A stretch of DNA of 13,807 nt from assembly GCA_027451305.1 (NCBI GenBank), contig DAIDJQ010000002.1, positions 1 through 13,807 on the forward strand, read 5' to 3'. The translations under genes and the position numbers were made by a program. The stretch comes from Cellulomonas sp. (GTDB taxonomy: Bacteria; Actinomycetota; Actinomycetes; Actinomycetales; Cellulomonadaceae). The first letter of the stretch is position 1. The number at the start of each line of letters is the position of its first letter. The notes below the pieces were generated by a model. That model was not told the DNA's origin and did no database searches. It saw nothing but the letters and a program-made list of their open reading frames with translations. Shown here piece by piece: positions 1 through 7,440 of the stretch.

Positions 1-1280
1 GCCCGCAGGTGGGCCGGTTCACCGACTCCGACGTCGTGCTCGACTTCGTCTCGCGGGCGAAGCTGCAGCCGCTCGCCGCCCTCGGCACGTCGTGCCCGGA
101 CCACTTCCTGCGCACCAAGGTGTCCCCGCTCGTCGTCGACACGGCCGCCGACGCCCCGCTGGAGGACGTCGTCGCGCGCCTGCGCGAGCTGCACCGGCAG
201 TACCGCGCCGACTACGCCGCGTACTACGAGCGGCACGCCACCCCCGAGTCACCAGCGATGCGCGGGGCGGACCCCGCGATCGTGCTGGTGCCGGGCGTCG
301 GCATGTTCAGCTACGGCAAGGACGCCGCCACCGCACGGGTGGCCGGGGAGTTCTACGTCAACGCGATCAACGTGATGCGCGGCGCGGAGACCATCGACAC
401 CTACGCGCCGATCGACGAGGCGGAGAAGTTCCGCATCGAGTACTGGGCGCTGGAGGAGGCCAAGCTCGCCCGGCTGCCGAAGCCCAAGGCGCTGGCCACC
501 CGGATCGCCCTGGTCACGGGCGCGGCCTCCGGCATCGGCCGCGCGACGGCCGAGCGCCTCGCCGCCGAGGGTGCGGCGGTGGTGATCGCCGACCTCGACC
601 TCGAGGCGGCCCGGCGCGTGGCGACGGAGCTGGGCGGCGACGACGTCGCGGTGGCCGTGCGGGCCGACGTCACGTCCGAGGACGACGTGCGTGGGCTCGT
701 CGACGCCGCGGCGCTCGCGTTCGGGGGCGTGGACCTGGTGGTCAACAACGCCGGCCTGTCCATCTCCAAGCCGCTGCTCGAGACGACGGTCGCCGACTGG
801 GACCTGCAGCACGACGTGATGGCGCGCGGCTCCTTCCTGGTGGCGCGTGAGGCTGCGCGGGCGATGGTCGCGCAGCAGATGGGCGGCGACATCGTCTACA
901 TCGCGTCCAAGAACTCGGTGTTCGCCGGGCCGAACAACATCGCGTACTCGGCGACCAAGGCGGACCAGGCGCACCAGGTGCGCCTGCTCGCCGCCGAGCT
1001 GGGCCCGCACGGCATCCGGGTCAACGGCGTGAACCCGGACGGGGTGGTGCGCGGCTCGGGGATCTTCGCGGGCGGCTGGGGGGCCCAGCGCGCCGCCGTG
1101 TACGGCGTGGCCGAGTCGGAGCTCGGCGCGTACTACGCGAAGCGCACACTGCTGGGGCGGGAGGTGCTGCCGGAGCACGTGGCCGCGGCGGTGTTCGCGC
1201 TGGTCGGTCCGGACCTGACGCAGACCACCGGCGTGCACGTCCCGGTCGACTCGGGCGTGGCGGCGGCCTTCCTGCGCTGA
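1..1280 (+). CDS. rhaEW: Bifunctional L-rhamnulose-1-phosphate aldolase / L-lactaldehyde dehydrogenase, 3' part
   Basis: The frame is open at the left edge (codons from base 3), so this is the C-terminal ~425 residues of a protein that in this family is near 680; most of the N-terminal class II aldolase domain is missing. The stretch LGTSCPDHFLRTKV near the left edge is typical of the aldolase part of the fusion. Counting from the GTG at 9, a classical short-chain dehydrogenase domain starts near residue 165. It has the NAD-binding TGAASGIG (170-177), NNAG (246-249), catalytic Ser300 and the YSATK motif (Tyr313, Lys317). In this family the aldolase cleaves rhamnulose-1-phosphate to DHAP and L-lactaldehyde in the cytoplasm, and the SDR half oxidises lactaldehyde to L-lactate. 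The following lutABC genes fit that product. The GTG at 9 is not the real start. The gene is also called rhaD or yuxG in other organisms. Identification is firm; activity is inferred from family. Confidence 0.93.
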   Translation, partial: PQVGRFTDSDVVLDFVSRAKLQPLAALGTSCPDHFLRTKVSPLVVDTAADAPLEDVVARLRELHRQYRADYAAYYERHATPESPAMRGADPAIVLVPGVGMFSYGKDAATARVAGEFYVNAINVMRGAETIDTYAPIDEAEKFRIEYWALEEAKLARLPKPKALATRIALVTGAASGIGRATAERLAAEGAAVVIADLDLEAARRVATELGGDDVAVAVRADVTSEDDVRGLVDAAALAFGGVDLVVNNAGLSISKPLLETTVADWDLQHDVMARGSFLVAREAARAMVAQQMGGDIVYIASKNSVFAGPNNIAYSATKADQAHQVRLLAAELGPHGIRVNGVNPDGVVRGSGIFAGGWGAQRAAVYGVAESELGAYYAKRTLLGREVLPEHVAAAVFALVGPDLTQTTGVHVPVDSGVAAAFLR

Positions 1281-1352
1281 GGGTGGGCCGGTGCGAGCCG
1301 GCGGACGGCGGCATCCTGAGCGGCACGACAGCCTCGACGAGGAGGGGACGGC

Positions 1353-2234
1353 ATGCGGATCGCTGTGTTCAGCACGTGCGTGGTGGACGCGATGTTCCCG
1401 GGGGCCGCGGTGGCGACCGTCCGGGTGCTGGAGCGTCTCGGGCACCGGGTGGAGGTGCCGACCGGCCAGGCCTGCTGCGGCCAGATGCACGTGAACTCCG
1501 GCTACGGGCCCGAGGCGATCGGGGTGATCCGCAACCACGTGCGGACGTTCGCGCCGGTGCTGGAGGGCCGGTGGGACGCGATCGTCGCGCCGTCCGGCTC
1601 CTGCGTCGGCTCGATCCGGCACCAGCAGGAGTGGACGGCGCGCCGGCACGGTGAGCAGGGGCTGGCCGACGACGCCGCCGCGGTGGCGGAGCACACGTAC
1701 GAGCTGTCCCAGCTGCTGGTGGACGTCCTGGGCGTCACGGACGTGGGTGCCCGCTTCGAGCACACCGTCACGTACCACCCGACCTGCCACTCGATGCGGA
1801 TCCTGCGGGTGGGAGACCGTCCGCTCCAGCTGCTGCGGGCGGTGGACGGACTGACGCTGCTCGACCTGCCGGAGTCCGACCAGTGCTGCGGGTTCGGCGG
1901 GACGTTCGCGCTGAAGAACTCGGACACGTCCAGCGCGATGGTCACGGACAAGGCCGCCGCGGTGGCGTCCACCGGGGCGCAGGTGCTGACCGCCGGGGAC
2001 TGGTCGTGCCTGATGAACATCGACGGCGCGCTGCGCCGCAGCGGGGCCGGCACGCGGGCCGCCCACCTGGCCGAGGTCCTGGCCAGCACCCGGGAGCACC
2101 CGTGGCGGCCCCGCCCCGACCCGCGACGCGGACGCGGTGGGCGGGCGAGCGGTCCGGCCGGGGAGCCGGGCCCTGCCCGGCGCGTGGACCCGGGACGGCC
2201 GGCGCCCGCCGCGCCCGAGGCGAGGACCCGATGA
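1353..2234 (+). CDS. lutA: LutA-type lactate utilization protein, cysteine-rich (Fe-S) subunit
   Basis: This 293-residue protein carries two tandem cysteine-rich CCG domains. The first has Cys9, Cys41-Cys42-Gly and Cys84; the second has Cys145, Cys178-Cys179-Gly and Cys219. That is the LutA/YkgE and heterodisulfide-reductase subunit pattern, thought to bind iron-sulfur clusters. LutA acts with LutB and LutC in oxidation of L-lactate to pyruvate. The ATG is well supported by GAGGAGGGG at 1339-1347, and the gene follows rhaEW after 72 bases, so the two are probably cotranscribed. Its stop overlaps the lutB start (ATGA at 2231-2234), which implies translational coupling. Odd point: the recognisable fold ends near residue 247, and about 45 more residues follow that are almost only Pro, Arg, Gly and Ala. 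That makes the protein clearly longer than the usual ~240-residue LutA. Function by family; the tail is unexplained. Confidence 0.9.
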   Translation: MRIAVFSTCVVDAMFPGAAVATVRVLERLGHRVEVPTGQACCGQMHVNSGYGPEAIGVIRNHVRTFAPVLEGRWDAIVAPSGSCVGSIRHQQEWTARRHGEQGLADDAAAVAEHTYELSQLLVDVLGVTDVGARFEHTVTYHPTCHSMRILRVGDRPLQLLRAVDGLTLLDLPESDQCCGFGGTFALKNSDTSSAMVTDKAAAVASTGAQVLTAGDWSCLMNIDGALRRSGAGTRAAHLAEVLASTREHPWRPRPDPRRGRGGRASGPAGEPGPARRVDPGRPAPAAPEARTR

Positions 2235-3823
2235 CCGCCGTCCCGCTCGGTCTGCCCACGGTCCGCCCGCAGCCGGCGGTCCCGCCCGACGAGCCGTTGC
2301 GGTGGGGGTCGACGTTCCCGGCGGCGGCGCACGGGACGTTGGCCGACCCGCAGCTGCGCACCAACCTGCGCCGCGCCACGCACACCATCCGCGACAAGCG
2401 CCTGGCGGTGACCGCCGAGCTGCCGGACTGGGAGGCGCTGCGCGACGCCGGTGCGGGGATCAAGGCCGACGCGATGGCCCGCCTCCCGGAGCTGCTGGCC
2501 CAGCTCGAGGCCAACGTGACCGCCCGCGGCGGGCACGTGCACTGGGCACGGGACGCCGCGGAGGCGAACGCCCTGGTCACGGGGCTCGTGCAGGCGACGG
2601 GCGCCCGTGAGGTGGTCAAGGTCAAGTCGATGGTCACCCAGGAGATCGGCCTGGCCGAGCACCTCGCGGCGCACGGGATCGAGGCGACCGAGACGGACCT
2701 GGCCGAGCTGATCGTGCAGCTGGCCGGTGACCAGCCCTCGCACATCCTGGTGCCCGCGATCCACCGCAACCGGGACCAGATCCGCGCGATCTTCGCCGAC
2801 CGGATGGGCGACGCCCCGGTGGACCTGACGGCCGAGCCCCGCGAGCTCGCGATGGCCGCCCGGGCCCATCTGCGCGCCCGGTTCCTGCGGGCCCGCGTGG
2901 CGATCAGCGGTGCGAACCTCGCGATCGCGGAGACGGGCACCATCGCCGTGGTCGAGTCGGAGGGCAACGGCCGGATGTGCCTGACGCTGCCGGACACGCT
3001 GATCACCGTGATGGGCATCGAGAAGGTGCTGCCGTCCTTCGCCGACCTCGAGGTGTTCCTGCAGCTGCTGCCGCGCTCGTCCACCGGCGAGCGGATGAAC
3101 CCGTACACCACCATGTGGACCGGGGTGACGCCGGGGGACGGTCCGCAGGACTTCCACCTGGTGCTGCTGGACGACGGGCGCACCCGGGCTCTGGCCGACG
3201 AGGTGGGCCGCAGCGCGCTGCACTGCATCCGCTGCTCGGCCTGCCTGAACGTGTGCCCGGTCTACGAGCGGGTCGGCGGGCACGCCTACGGCTCGGTGTA
3301 CCCGGGCCCCATCGGGGCGATCCTCACCCCGCAGCTGCGCGGCCTCGGCGACCGGGTGCGCGACCCCCACGACCCGACGGCCACGCTGCCGTTCGCCAGC
3401 TCGTTGTGCGGCGCCTGCTACGACGCGTGCCCGGTGAAGATCGTCATCCCCACCGCCCTGGTGCACCTGCGCGAGCGGGCCACCCATCCCGGTGGCCGGC
3501 TCGCCCCGACGGCGACGGCCGGCGCCATGGTCGCGGCCGCCGCGGCGATGAGCTCCGGACGCCGGTTCGCGCTGGCCGGCCGGGCGGTGGCCCTGGTCGG
3601 CCGGCTCACCGGTGGCCACCAGGCGCGGCACCTGCCGTGGCCCGGCTCGCTGTGGACGGTCTCGCGGGACCTGCCGGGGCTGCCGTCGGCCTCGTTCCGT
3701 GACCTGTGGGCGCGCCGGCTCCGCCGGACCGGCGGCGCGCGGCTCGCGCGGCCGGCGACCGGCGACATCGGGGCACGACGACGTGGCGGCGAGGCCGGCC
3801 ACGGGACGGGGGAGCGGTCATGA
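2231..3823 (+). CDS. lutB: LutB-type iron-sulfur lactate utilization protein
   Basis: The protein has 530 residues from the ATG that overlaps the lutA stop. The N-terminal two thirds is a LUD domain, with conserved stretches around residues 225-260 (SGANLAIAETGTIAVVES) and 285-315. It is followed by a ferredoxin-like region: CIRCSACLNVCP gives Cys332, 335, 338 and 342, and CGACYDACP gives Cys393, 396 and 400, with VYPGPIGAILTP between them as in LutB/YkgF proteins. These motifs fit two [4Fe-4S] clusters passing electrons from lactate. The partners are LutA and LutC on either side, with ATGA overlaps at both ends (lutC starts at 3820). The last ~100 residues are rich in Ala, Arg and Gly and look poorly conserved. 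An upstream extension of the same frame to 1883 is only a shadow within lutA. Identification is strong; lactate as substrate is inferred from family and from the RhaEW product. Confidence 0.95.
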   Translation: MTAVPLGLPTVRPQPAVPPDEPLRWGSTFPAAAHGTLADPQLRTNLRRATHTIRDKRLAVTAELPDWEALRDAGAGIKADAMARLPELLAQLEANVTARGGHVHWARDAAEANALVTGLVQATGAREVVKVKSMVTQEIGLAEHLAAHGIEATETDLAELIVQLAGDQPSHILVPAIHRNRDQIRAIFADRMGDAPVDLTAEPRELAMAARAHLRARFLRARVAISGANLAIAETGTIAVVESEGNGRMCLTLPDTLITVMGIEKVLPSFADLEVFLQLLPRSSTGERMNPYTTMWTGVTPGDGPQDFHLVLLDDGRTRALADEVGRSALHCIRCSACLNVCPVYERVGGHAYGSVYPGPIGAILTPQLRGLGDRVRDPHDPTATLPFASSLCGACYDACPVKIVIPTALVHLRERATHPGGRLAPTATAGAMVAAAAAMSSGRRFALAGRAVALVGRLTGGHQARHLPWPGSLWTVSRDLPGLPSASFRDLWARRLRRTGGARLARPATGDIGARRRGGEAGHGTGERS

Positions 3824-4455
3824 CCGCGCGCGACGAGGTGCTGGCCCGGATCGCCGAGGCGAACCGGACGGCCCCGGCGCCGCCGCCCGTGCCACGGGCC
3901 TACCGACGCAGCACCGACGTCCCGGCGGGCTCGGAGGCGGCCGTCCGGCTGTTCGCGGACCGGCTGCGCGACTACCGCGCCACCGTCCTGACGTGCAGCC
4001 CGGCTCAGCTGCCGGCGACCGTCGCCACCGCGCTGGCCGGCAGCCGCAGCCTCGTGGTCCCGGCGGGCCTGGACCCCGTCTGGACCGCCGGGCTGACCGG
4101 CCTCGCGGTGCGCGTGGACGGGCCGCCCCTGACCCACGCGGAGCTCGACGCCACCGACGCGGTGCTCACCGGCTGCCGGGTCGCCGTCGCCGAGACCGGC
4201 ACGATCGTGCTCGACGCGGCCCCCGACCAGGGCCGTCGCGCCCTGACCCTGCTGCCCGACCGGCACGTGTGCGTGGTGCGCGCCGACCAGGTGGTCGGCT
4301 CGGTCCCGGAGGCGGTCGAGGTGCTGCGCCGCGAGCCGGCCCGTCCGCTGACGTGGATCTCGGGGCCGAGCGCCACCAGCGACATCGAGCTGGTGCGCGT
4401 CGAGGGGGTGCACGGCCCGCGTGACCTGCGCGTGGTGCTGGTGACGACGGGCTGA
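3820..4455 (+). CDS. lutC: LutC-type LUD-domain lactate utilization protein
   Basis: This 211-residue protein is a single LUD domain without cysteine clusters. The recognisable core runs from about residue 120 to the end: VAVAETGTIVLDA, then ALTLLPDRHVCVV, then ISGPSATSDIELVRVEGVHG, which is the typical LutC/YkgG end. It is the third component of the LutABC lactate oxidation complex. The ATG lies in an ATGA overlap with the lutB stop, behind a GGGGGAG at about 3807-3813; a longer in-frame extension to 3706 lies entirely inside lutB and is not preferred. It closes the rhaEW-lutABC run, since 99 bases without a gene follow and contain an operator-like site. Confidence in the family is high. Confidence 0.9.
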   Translation: MTARDEVLARIAEANRTAPAPPPVPRAYRRSTDVPAGSEAAVRLFADRLRDYRATVLTCSPAQLPATVATALAGSRSLVVPAGLDPVWTAGLTGLAVRVDGPPLTHAELDATDAVLTGCRVAVAETGTIVLDAAPDQGRRALTLLPDRHVCVVRADQVVGSVPEAVEVLRREPARPLTWISGPSATSDIELVRVEGVHGPRDLRVVLVTTG

Positions 4456-4499
4456 GACGACGGCGGGGACGTTGGTCCGCGGCGCGGTCTCAGCGGTTC

Positions 4500-4519
4500 T
4501 GAAACGATCCAATGGATCG
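4500..4519 (+). promoter_or_regulatory. LacI-type operator candidate upstream of fucO
   Basis: TGAAACGATCCAA at 4500-4512 resembles the LacI-family operator and matches 11 of 13 bases with TGAAACCATTCAA upstream of rhaT (minus strand, 13436-13424). It overlaps a perfect inverted repeat, CGATCCA-A-TGGATCG, at 4505-4519. The site lies 35-55 bases before the fucO ATG, where a repressor could block transcription. I see no convincing -35/-10 pair in the 99-base gap, so the promoter itself is unplaced. The shared motif with rhaT is the main support. Confidence 0.5.
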
Positions 4520-4554
4520 AGGACGATCACCGGACCGAGAGGAAGGGTGCGCAG

Positions 4555-5703
4555 ATGGCACACCGCATGATCTGGAACCAGACGGCCTACTTCGGGGCGG
4601 GCGCGGTCGAGGCGGTGCCCGACGAGCTGGTCGCCCGTGGCTTCAGCAAGGCGCTGGTGGTCACCGACCAGGTGCTGGTGGACACGGGCGTCGCCGGCCG
4701 GGTGACGGACCTGCTGGACAAGGCGGGCTTCCCGTACGCGCTGTTCAGCGACGTGGCGCCGAACCCGCCGATCGAGAACGTCAAGGCCGGCCTGGCCGCG
4801 TTCACCGCCGCGGGTGCCGACGTGCTGGTGGCCATCGGCGGCGGTTCGCCGCAGGACACCTGCAAGGCGGTCGGCATCATCGCCGCCAACCCCGAGTTCG
4901 CCGACGTGCGCTCGCTCGAGGGCGTGGCCGCCACGACGAACCCGTCGGTGCCGATCGTCGCCATCCCCACCACCGCGGGCACCGCCTCGGAGACGACGAT
5001 CAACTACGTCATCACCGACACCGAGCGCCGCCGCAAGTTCGTCTGCGTCGACCCGCACGACATCCCGGTGCTGGCGGTCGTGGACCCCGAGATGATGTCC
5101 TCGGCGCCCCGGTCGCTCAAGGTCGCCACCGGGCTGGACGCGCTGACCCACGCGATCGAGGGCTACACCACGGCCGGCGCCTGGGAGCTGTCCGACCTGT
5201 TCCACCTCAAGGCGATCCAGATCATCGCCTCCTCGCTGCGTGCCGCTGCGGACGGCGACCCCGACGCCGCCGAGCGGATGGCACTGGGCCAGTACGTCGC
5301 CGGCATGGGCTACTCCAACGTCGGCCTCGGCCTGGTGCACGCCATGGCCCACCCGCTCGGAGCCTTCTACTCGGCGCCGCACGGCGTGGCCAACGGCATC
5401 CTGCTGGCGCGCGTGATGGCGTTCAACGCGCCCGCCACGGGGGAGAAGTTCCGAGACGTCGCCGCAGCCTTCGGCGTCGACACCACGGGTCTGTCGATCG
5501 AGGACGCCCGCGCCGCCGCTGTGGAGGCCGTCGCCGCGCTCGCCCGTGAGCTCGGCAACCCCGCCACGCTGCGCGAGGTCGGTGCCACGGAGGCCGACCT
5601 GCCCGCGCTGGCGCAGGCCGCGTTCGACGACGTCTGCGCAGGCGGCAACCCGCTGCCCGCGACGGTCGCGCAGATCGAGGAGCTGTACCGCTCGCTGCTC
5701 TGA
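4555..5703 (+). CDS. fucO: Iron-dependent lactaldehyde reductase (1,2-propanediol oxidoreductase, FucO type)
   Basis: This 382-residue group III (iron-containing) alcohol dehydrogenase has the usual FucO length. The nucleotide-binding GGGSPQD is at 95-101 and PTTAGTASETT at 138-148. The metal ligands expected from E. coli FucO are all present one position earlier: Asp195, His199, His262 and His276, in GLDALTHAIEGY and GLVHAMAHPLGAFYSAPHG. FucO reduces L-lactaldehyde to 1,2-propanediol with NADH, which regenerates NAD when oxygen is short. That fits a locus where RhaEW makes lactaldehyde. The ATG is chosen because AGAGGAAGG (4538-4546) sits at the right distance and the N-terminus aligns with FucO. 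It is separated from lutC by an operator-like site, so it probably has its own regulated promoter. Other iron alcohol dehydrogenases are similar in sequence, so the exact substrate rests partly on context. Confidence 0.85.
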   Translation: MAHRMIWNQTAYFGAGAVEAVPDELVARGFSKALVVTDQVLVDTGVAGRVTDLLDKAGFPYALFSDVAPNPPIENVKAGLAAFTAAGADVLVAIGGGSPQDTCKAVGIIAANPEFADVRSLEGVAATTNPSVPIVAIPTTAGTASETTINYVITDTERRRKFVCVDPHDIPVLAVVDPEMMSSAPRSLKVATGLDALTHAIEGYTTAGAWELSDLFHLKAIQIIASSLRAAADGDPDAAERMALGQYVAGMGYSNVGLGLVHAMAHPLGAFYSAPHGVANGILLARVMAFNAPATGEKFRDVAAAFGVDTTGLSIEDARAAAVEAVAALARELGNPATLREVGATEADLPALAQAAFDDVCAGGNPLPATVAQIEELYRSLL

Positions 5704-5719
5704 GCGGGGGGTCCTGTGC

Positions 5720-5759
5720 CCGGCGGGCGCCCGCGGATATGCTCGCGGACGCCCGCCGG
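5720..5759 (+). terminator. GC-rich inverted repeat between fucO and the lacI-type gene
   Basis: CCGGCGGGCG at 5720-5729 and CGCCCGCCGG at 5750-5759 form a perfect 10-base inverted repeat with a 20-base loop. It starts 17 bases after the fucO stop and has no following T run. It could be an intrinsic-like terminator for fucO. The loop contains TATGCT (5738-5743), a fair -10 match that might serve the regulator gene, with a start of transcription near 5750, but no good -35 is seen at 15-19 bases. The two readings are not exclusive, and both are tentative. Confidence 0.35.
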
Positions 5760-5785
5760 CCACCCGGGGAGGTCGAGGAGGTCTG

Positions 5786-6817
5786 GTGCCCACGGTCGCA
5801 TCGCGCCGCGCGTCGATCGGGGACGTCGCCCGCCGGGCGGGCGTCTCCGTCGGCACCGTGTCGAACGTCCTCAACCGTCCGGACATGGTGGCGCCGGCCA
5901 CCGCCGAGCGGGTGCGCGCCGCGATCGAGGAGCTCGCGTTCGTCCCCAACGGCTCGGCGCGCCGGCTGCGGGCCGGGACGCTCACCACGGTCGGCCTCGT
6001 GGTGCTGGACATCCGCAACCCGTTCTTCACCGACATGGCCCGCGGCGTCGAGGACCGGCTGGCCCAGGTGGACCACACCCTGATGCTGGCCAGCTCCGAC
6101 GACGACCCGGCGCGCGAGGCGCGCTACCTGCGGCTGTTCGAGGAGCACGGGGTCTCCGGGATGCTCGTCGTCCCCGTCGCGGACGACCTCGCGCCGGTGC
6201 ACGCGCTGGTGTCCCGCGGCATGAACGTGGTGCTGCTGGACGCCGCCTCCCCGTCACAGGACCTGTCCTCGGTCGCGGTGGACGACGAGGCCGGCGGCCG
6301 GCAGGCCGGCGCCCACCTCCTGGCGCTCGGCCATCGCCGGATCACCATGCTCAACGGCCCGCACTCGATCCGGCAGTGCCGCGACCGCCTCGCGGGGCTG
6401 CGTGCCGCGGTGGTGGACGCCGGCCTCGACCCGGACGAGGTGGTCACCGAGGTCCCGCTGCCCCGGCTGAACGCGGGCGCCGGCGCGGAGGCGATGGAGC
6501 CCCTGCTGACCGGTGCCGACGCACCCCGGGCGCTGTTCGCCGTGAACGACCTGGTCGCCGTGGGGGTGCAGCGTCAGGTGCGGCGGCTGCGGCCGGACCT
6601 GCTGGGTCACGTCGCGATCGTCGGGTACGACGACATCGAGATCGCGGCCGAGCTCGCGTGGCCCCTCACGTCGGTGCGTCAGCCGACGTACGAGGTCGGC
6701 TACCAGGCCGCCGAGCTGCTGCTCGAGCGGGACGCCGAGGGGCAGCCGGTGCACCGGCAGCTGGTGTTCCAGCCCGAGCTCGTGGTGCGCGCGACGAGCG
6801 TCGCGGCCGGGGCCTGA
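5786..6817 (+). CDS. LacI-family transcriptional repressor, probable rhamnose regulator
   Basis: The protein has 343 residues from a GTG start preceded by GAGGAGGT at 5775-5782. The longer open frame back to 5546 overlaps fucO and encodes arginine-rich nonsense, so it is rejected. The N-terminus is a standard LacI helix-turn-helix (residues 10-31, IGDVARRAGVSVGTVSNVLN) followed by a hinge, SARRLRAG (57-64), with the leucine that normally enters the minor groove. The rest is the periplasmic-binding-protein-like effector domain, opening with TVGLVVLDIRNPFFTDMARG and ending near RQPTYEVGYQAAELLL. It lies between rhamnose genes, and similar LacI-type operators occur at 4500-4512 and 13424-13436, so control of fucO and rhaTPQS, with rhamnose or a derivative as inducer, is likely. 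The ligand is inferred from neighbours only. No copy of the operator is seen upstream of its own gene. Confidence 0.85.
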   Translation: MPTVASRRASIGDVARRAGVSVGTVSNVLNRPDMVAPATAERVRAAIEELAFVPNGSARRLRAGTLTTVGLVVLDIRNPFFTDMARGVEDRLAQVDHTLMLASSDDDPAREARYLRLFEEHGVSGMLVVPVADDLAPVHALVSRGMNVVLLDAASPSQDLSSVAVDDEAGGRQAGAHLLALGHRRITMLNGPHSIRQCRDRLAGLRAAVVDAGLDPDEVVTEVPLPRLNAGAGAEAMEPLLTGADAPRALFAVNDLVAVGVQRQVRRLRPDLLGHVAIVGYDDIEIAAELAWPLTSVRQPTYEVGYQAAELLLERDAEGQPVHRQLVFQPELVVRATSVAAGA

Positions 6818-6842
6818 TCCGGACCGAGCGCATCATGGGCCC

Positions 6843-7349
6843 GTGGTGACGAGCGGCAAGGGCAGCGGGGACGTCGAGTTCTCGGCCACGGAGGTGCGCA
6901 CCGCGCGGCTGCTGGTCACCGCCCAGTTCGTGCTCCTGGGTCTCATCGCGCTCCTCCCGGGCGGTTGGGGGTGGCACGTGCCGGGCTGGTTGCGGGGGCT
7001 GGGGCTGACCGGCGTGCTCGCCGGCGTCGTCGTCATGCTGCTCGGCGGGACGGCGCTGGGGCGCGGCCTGACGGCCGTGCCGATCCCCAACGAGCACGCC
7101 CAGCTGCGGACCGGCGGGCTGTACCGGGTGGTGCGCCACCCCATCTACACCGGACTGCTGCTGGCGTCGGGATCGTTCGTCGTCGCCACGGGCAGCGGCT
7201 GGCGCGCGCTGGCGTTCGCCGCCCTCGTCGCGCTGCTGACCGTCAAGGCGCGATGGGAGGAGGCCCGGCTCGCCCGCCGGTTCGCGGCCTACCCGGAGTA
7301 CGCGGCACGCACGCCCCGGTTCGTCCCCGGGTGGCCTCGCCGTCCGTGA
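6843..7349 (+). CDS. Isoprenylcysteine carboxyl methyltransferase-like membrane protein
   Basis: This is a 168-residue integral membrane protein. About three hydrophobic segments are visible, near residues 23-40, 46-66 and 110-133. The C-terminal half has the ICMT/PEMT family signature: GLYRVVRHPIYTG (around 90-104), then the EE...L..RF..YPEYAARTPRFVPG end. In eukaryotes these enzymes methylate prenylated cysteine or phospholipids using S-adenosylmethionine; in bacteria the substrate is usually unknown and I cannot name one. The start is uncertain: GTG occurs twice in a row (6843, 6846) with no clear ribosome binding site. It follows the regulator gene by 25 bases on the same strand and may simply be read through. 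There is no evident link to rhamnose. The family call is fairly sure; the function is unknown. Confidence 0.75.
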   Translation: MVTSGKGSGDVEFSATEVRTARLLVTAQFVLLGLIALLPGGWGWHVPGWLRGLGLTGVLAGVVVMLLGGTALGRGLTAVPIPNEHAQLRTGGLYRVVRHPIYTGLLLASGSFVVATGSGWRALAFAALVALLTVKARWEEARLARRFAAYPEYAARTPRFVPGWPRRP

Positions 7350-7440
7350 GCTGCGCGGCATCCGGGCGCCGGCCTGCGTCGCCGACCTCCGGGTCAGGCT
7401 ACGGTCGGCCGGTGCCACGCCGACGACTCGAACCCCGCAG

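Noticed and set aside
290..300. Start sites and SD-like strings inside rhaEW that might split the aldolase and dehydrogenase parts.
   Set aside because: The frame is continuous from the left edge through the SDR domain, and fused proteins of this type are known, so no separate gene is needed.
1502..3802. Long minus-strand open frame (766 codons) opposite lutA and lutB.
   Set aside because: It is a high-GC shadow: composition is dominated by Arg, Gly, Ala and Pro with no domain motif, while the opposite frame encodes clear LutA and LutB.
3418..6078. Minus-strand open frame of 886 codons across lutB-lutC-fucO.
   Set aside because: It spans several well-supported plus-strand genes and their gaps, and has low-complexity composition and no recognisable motif.
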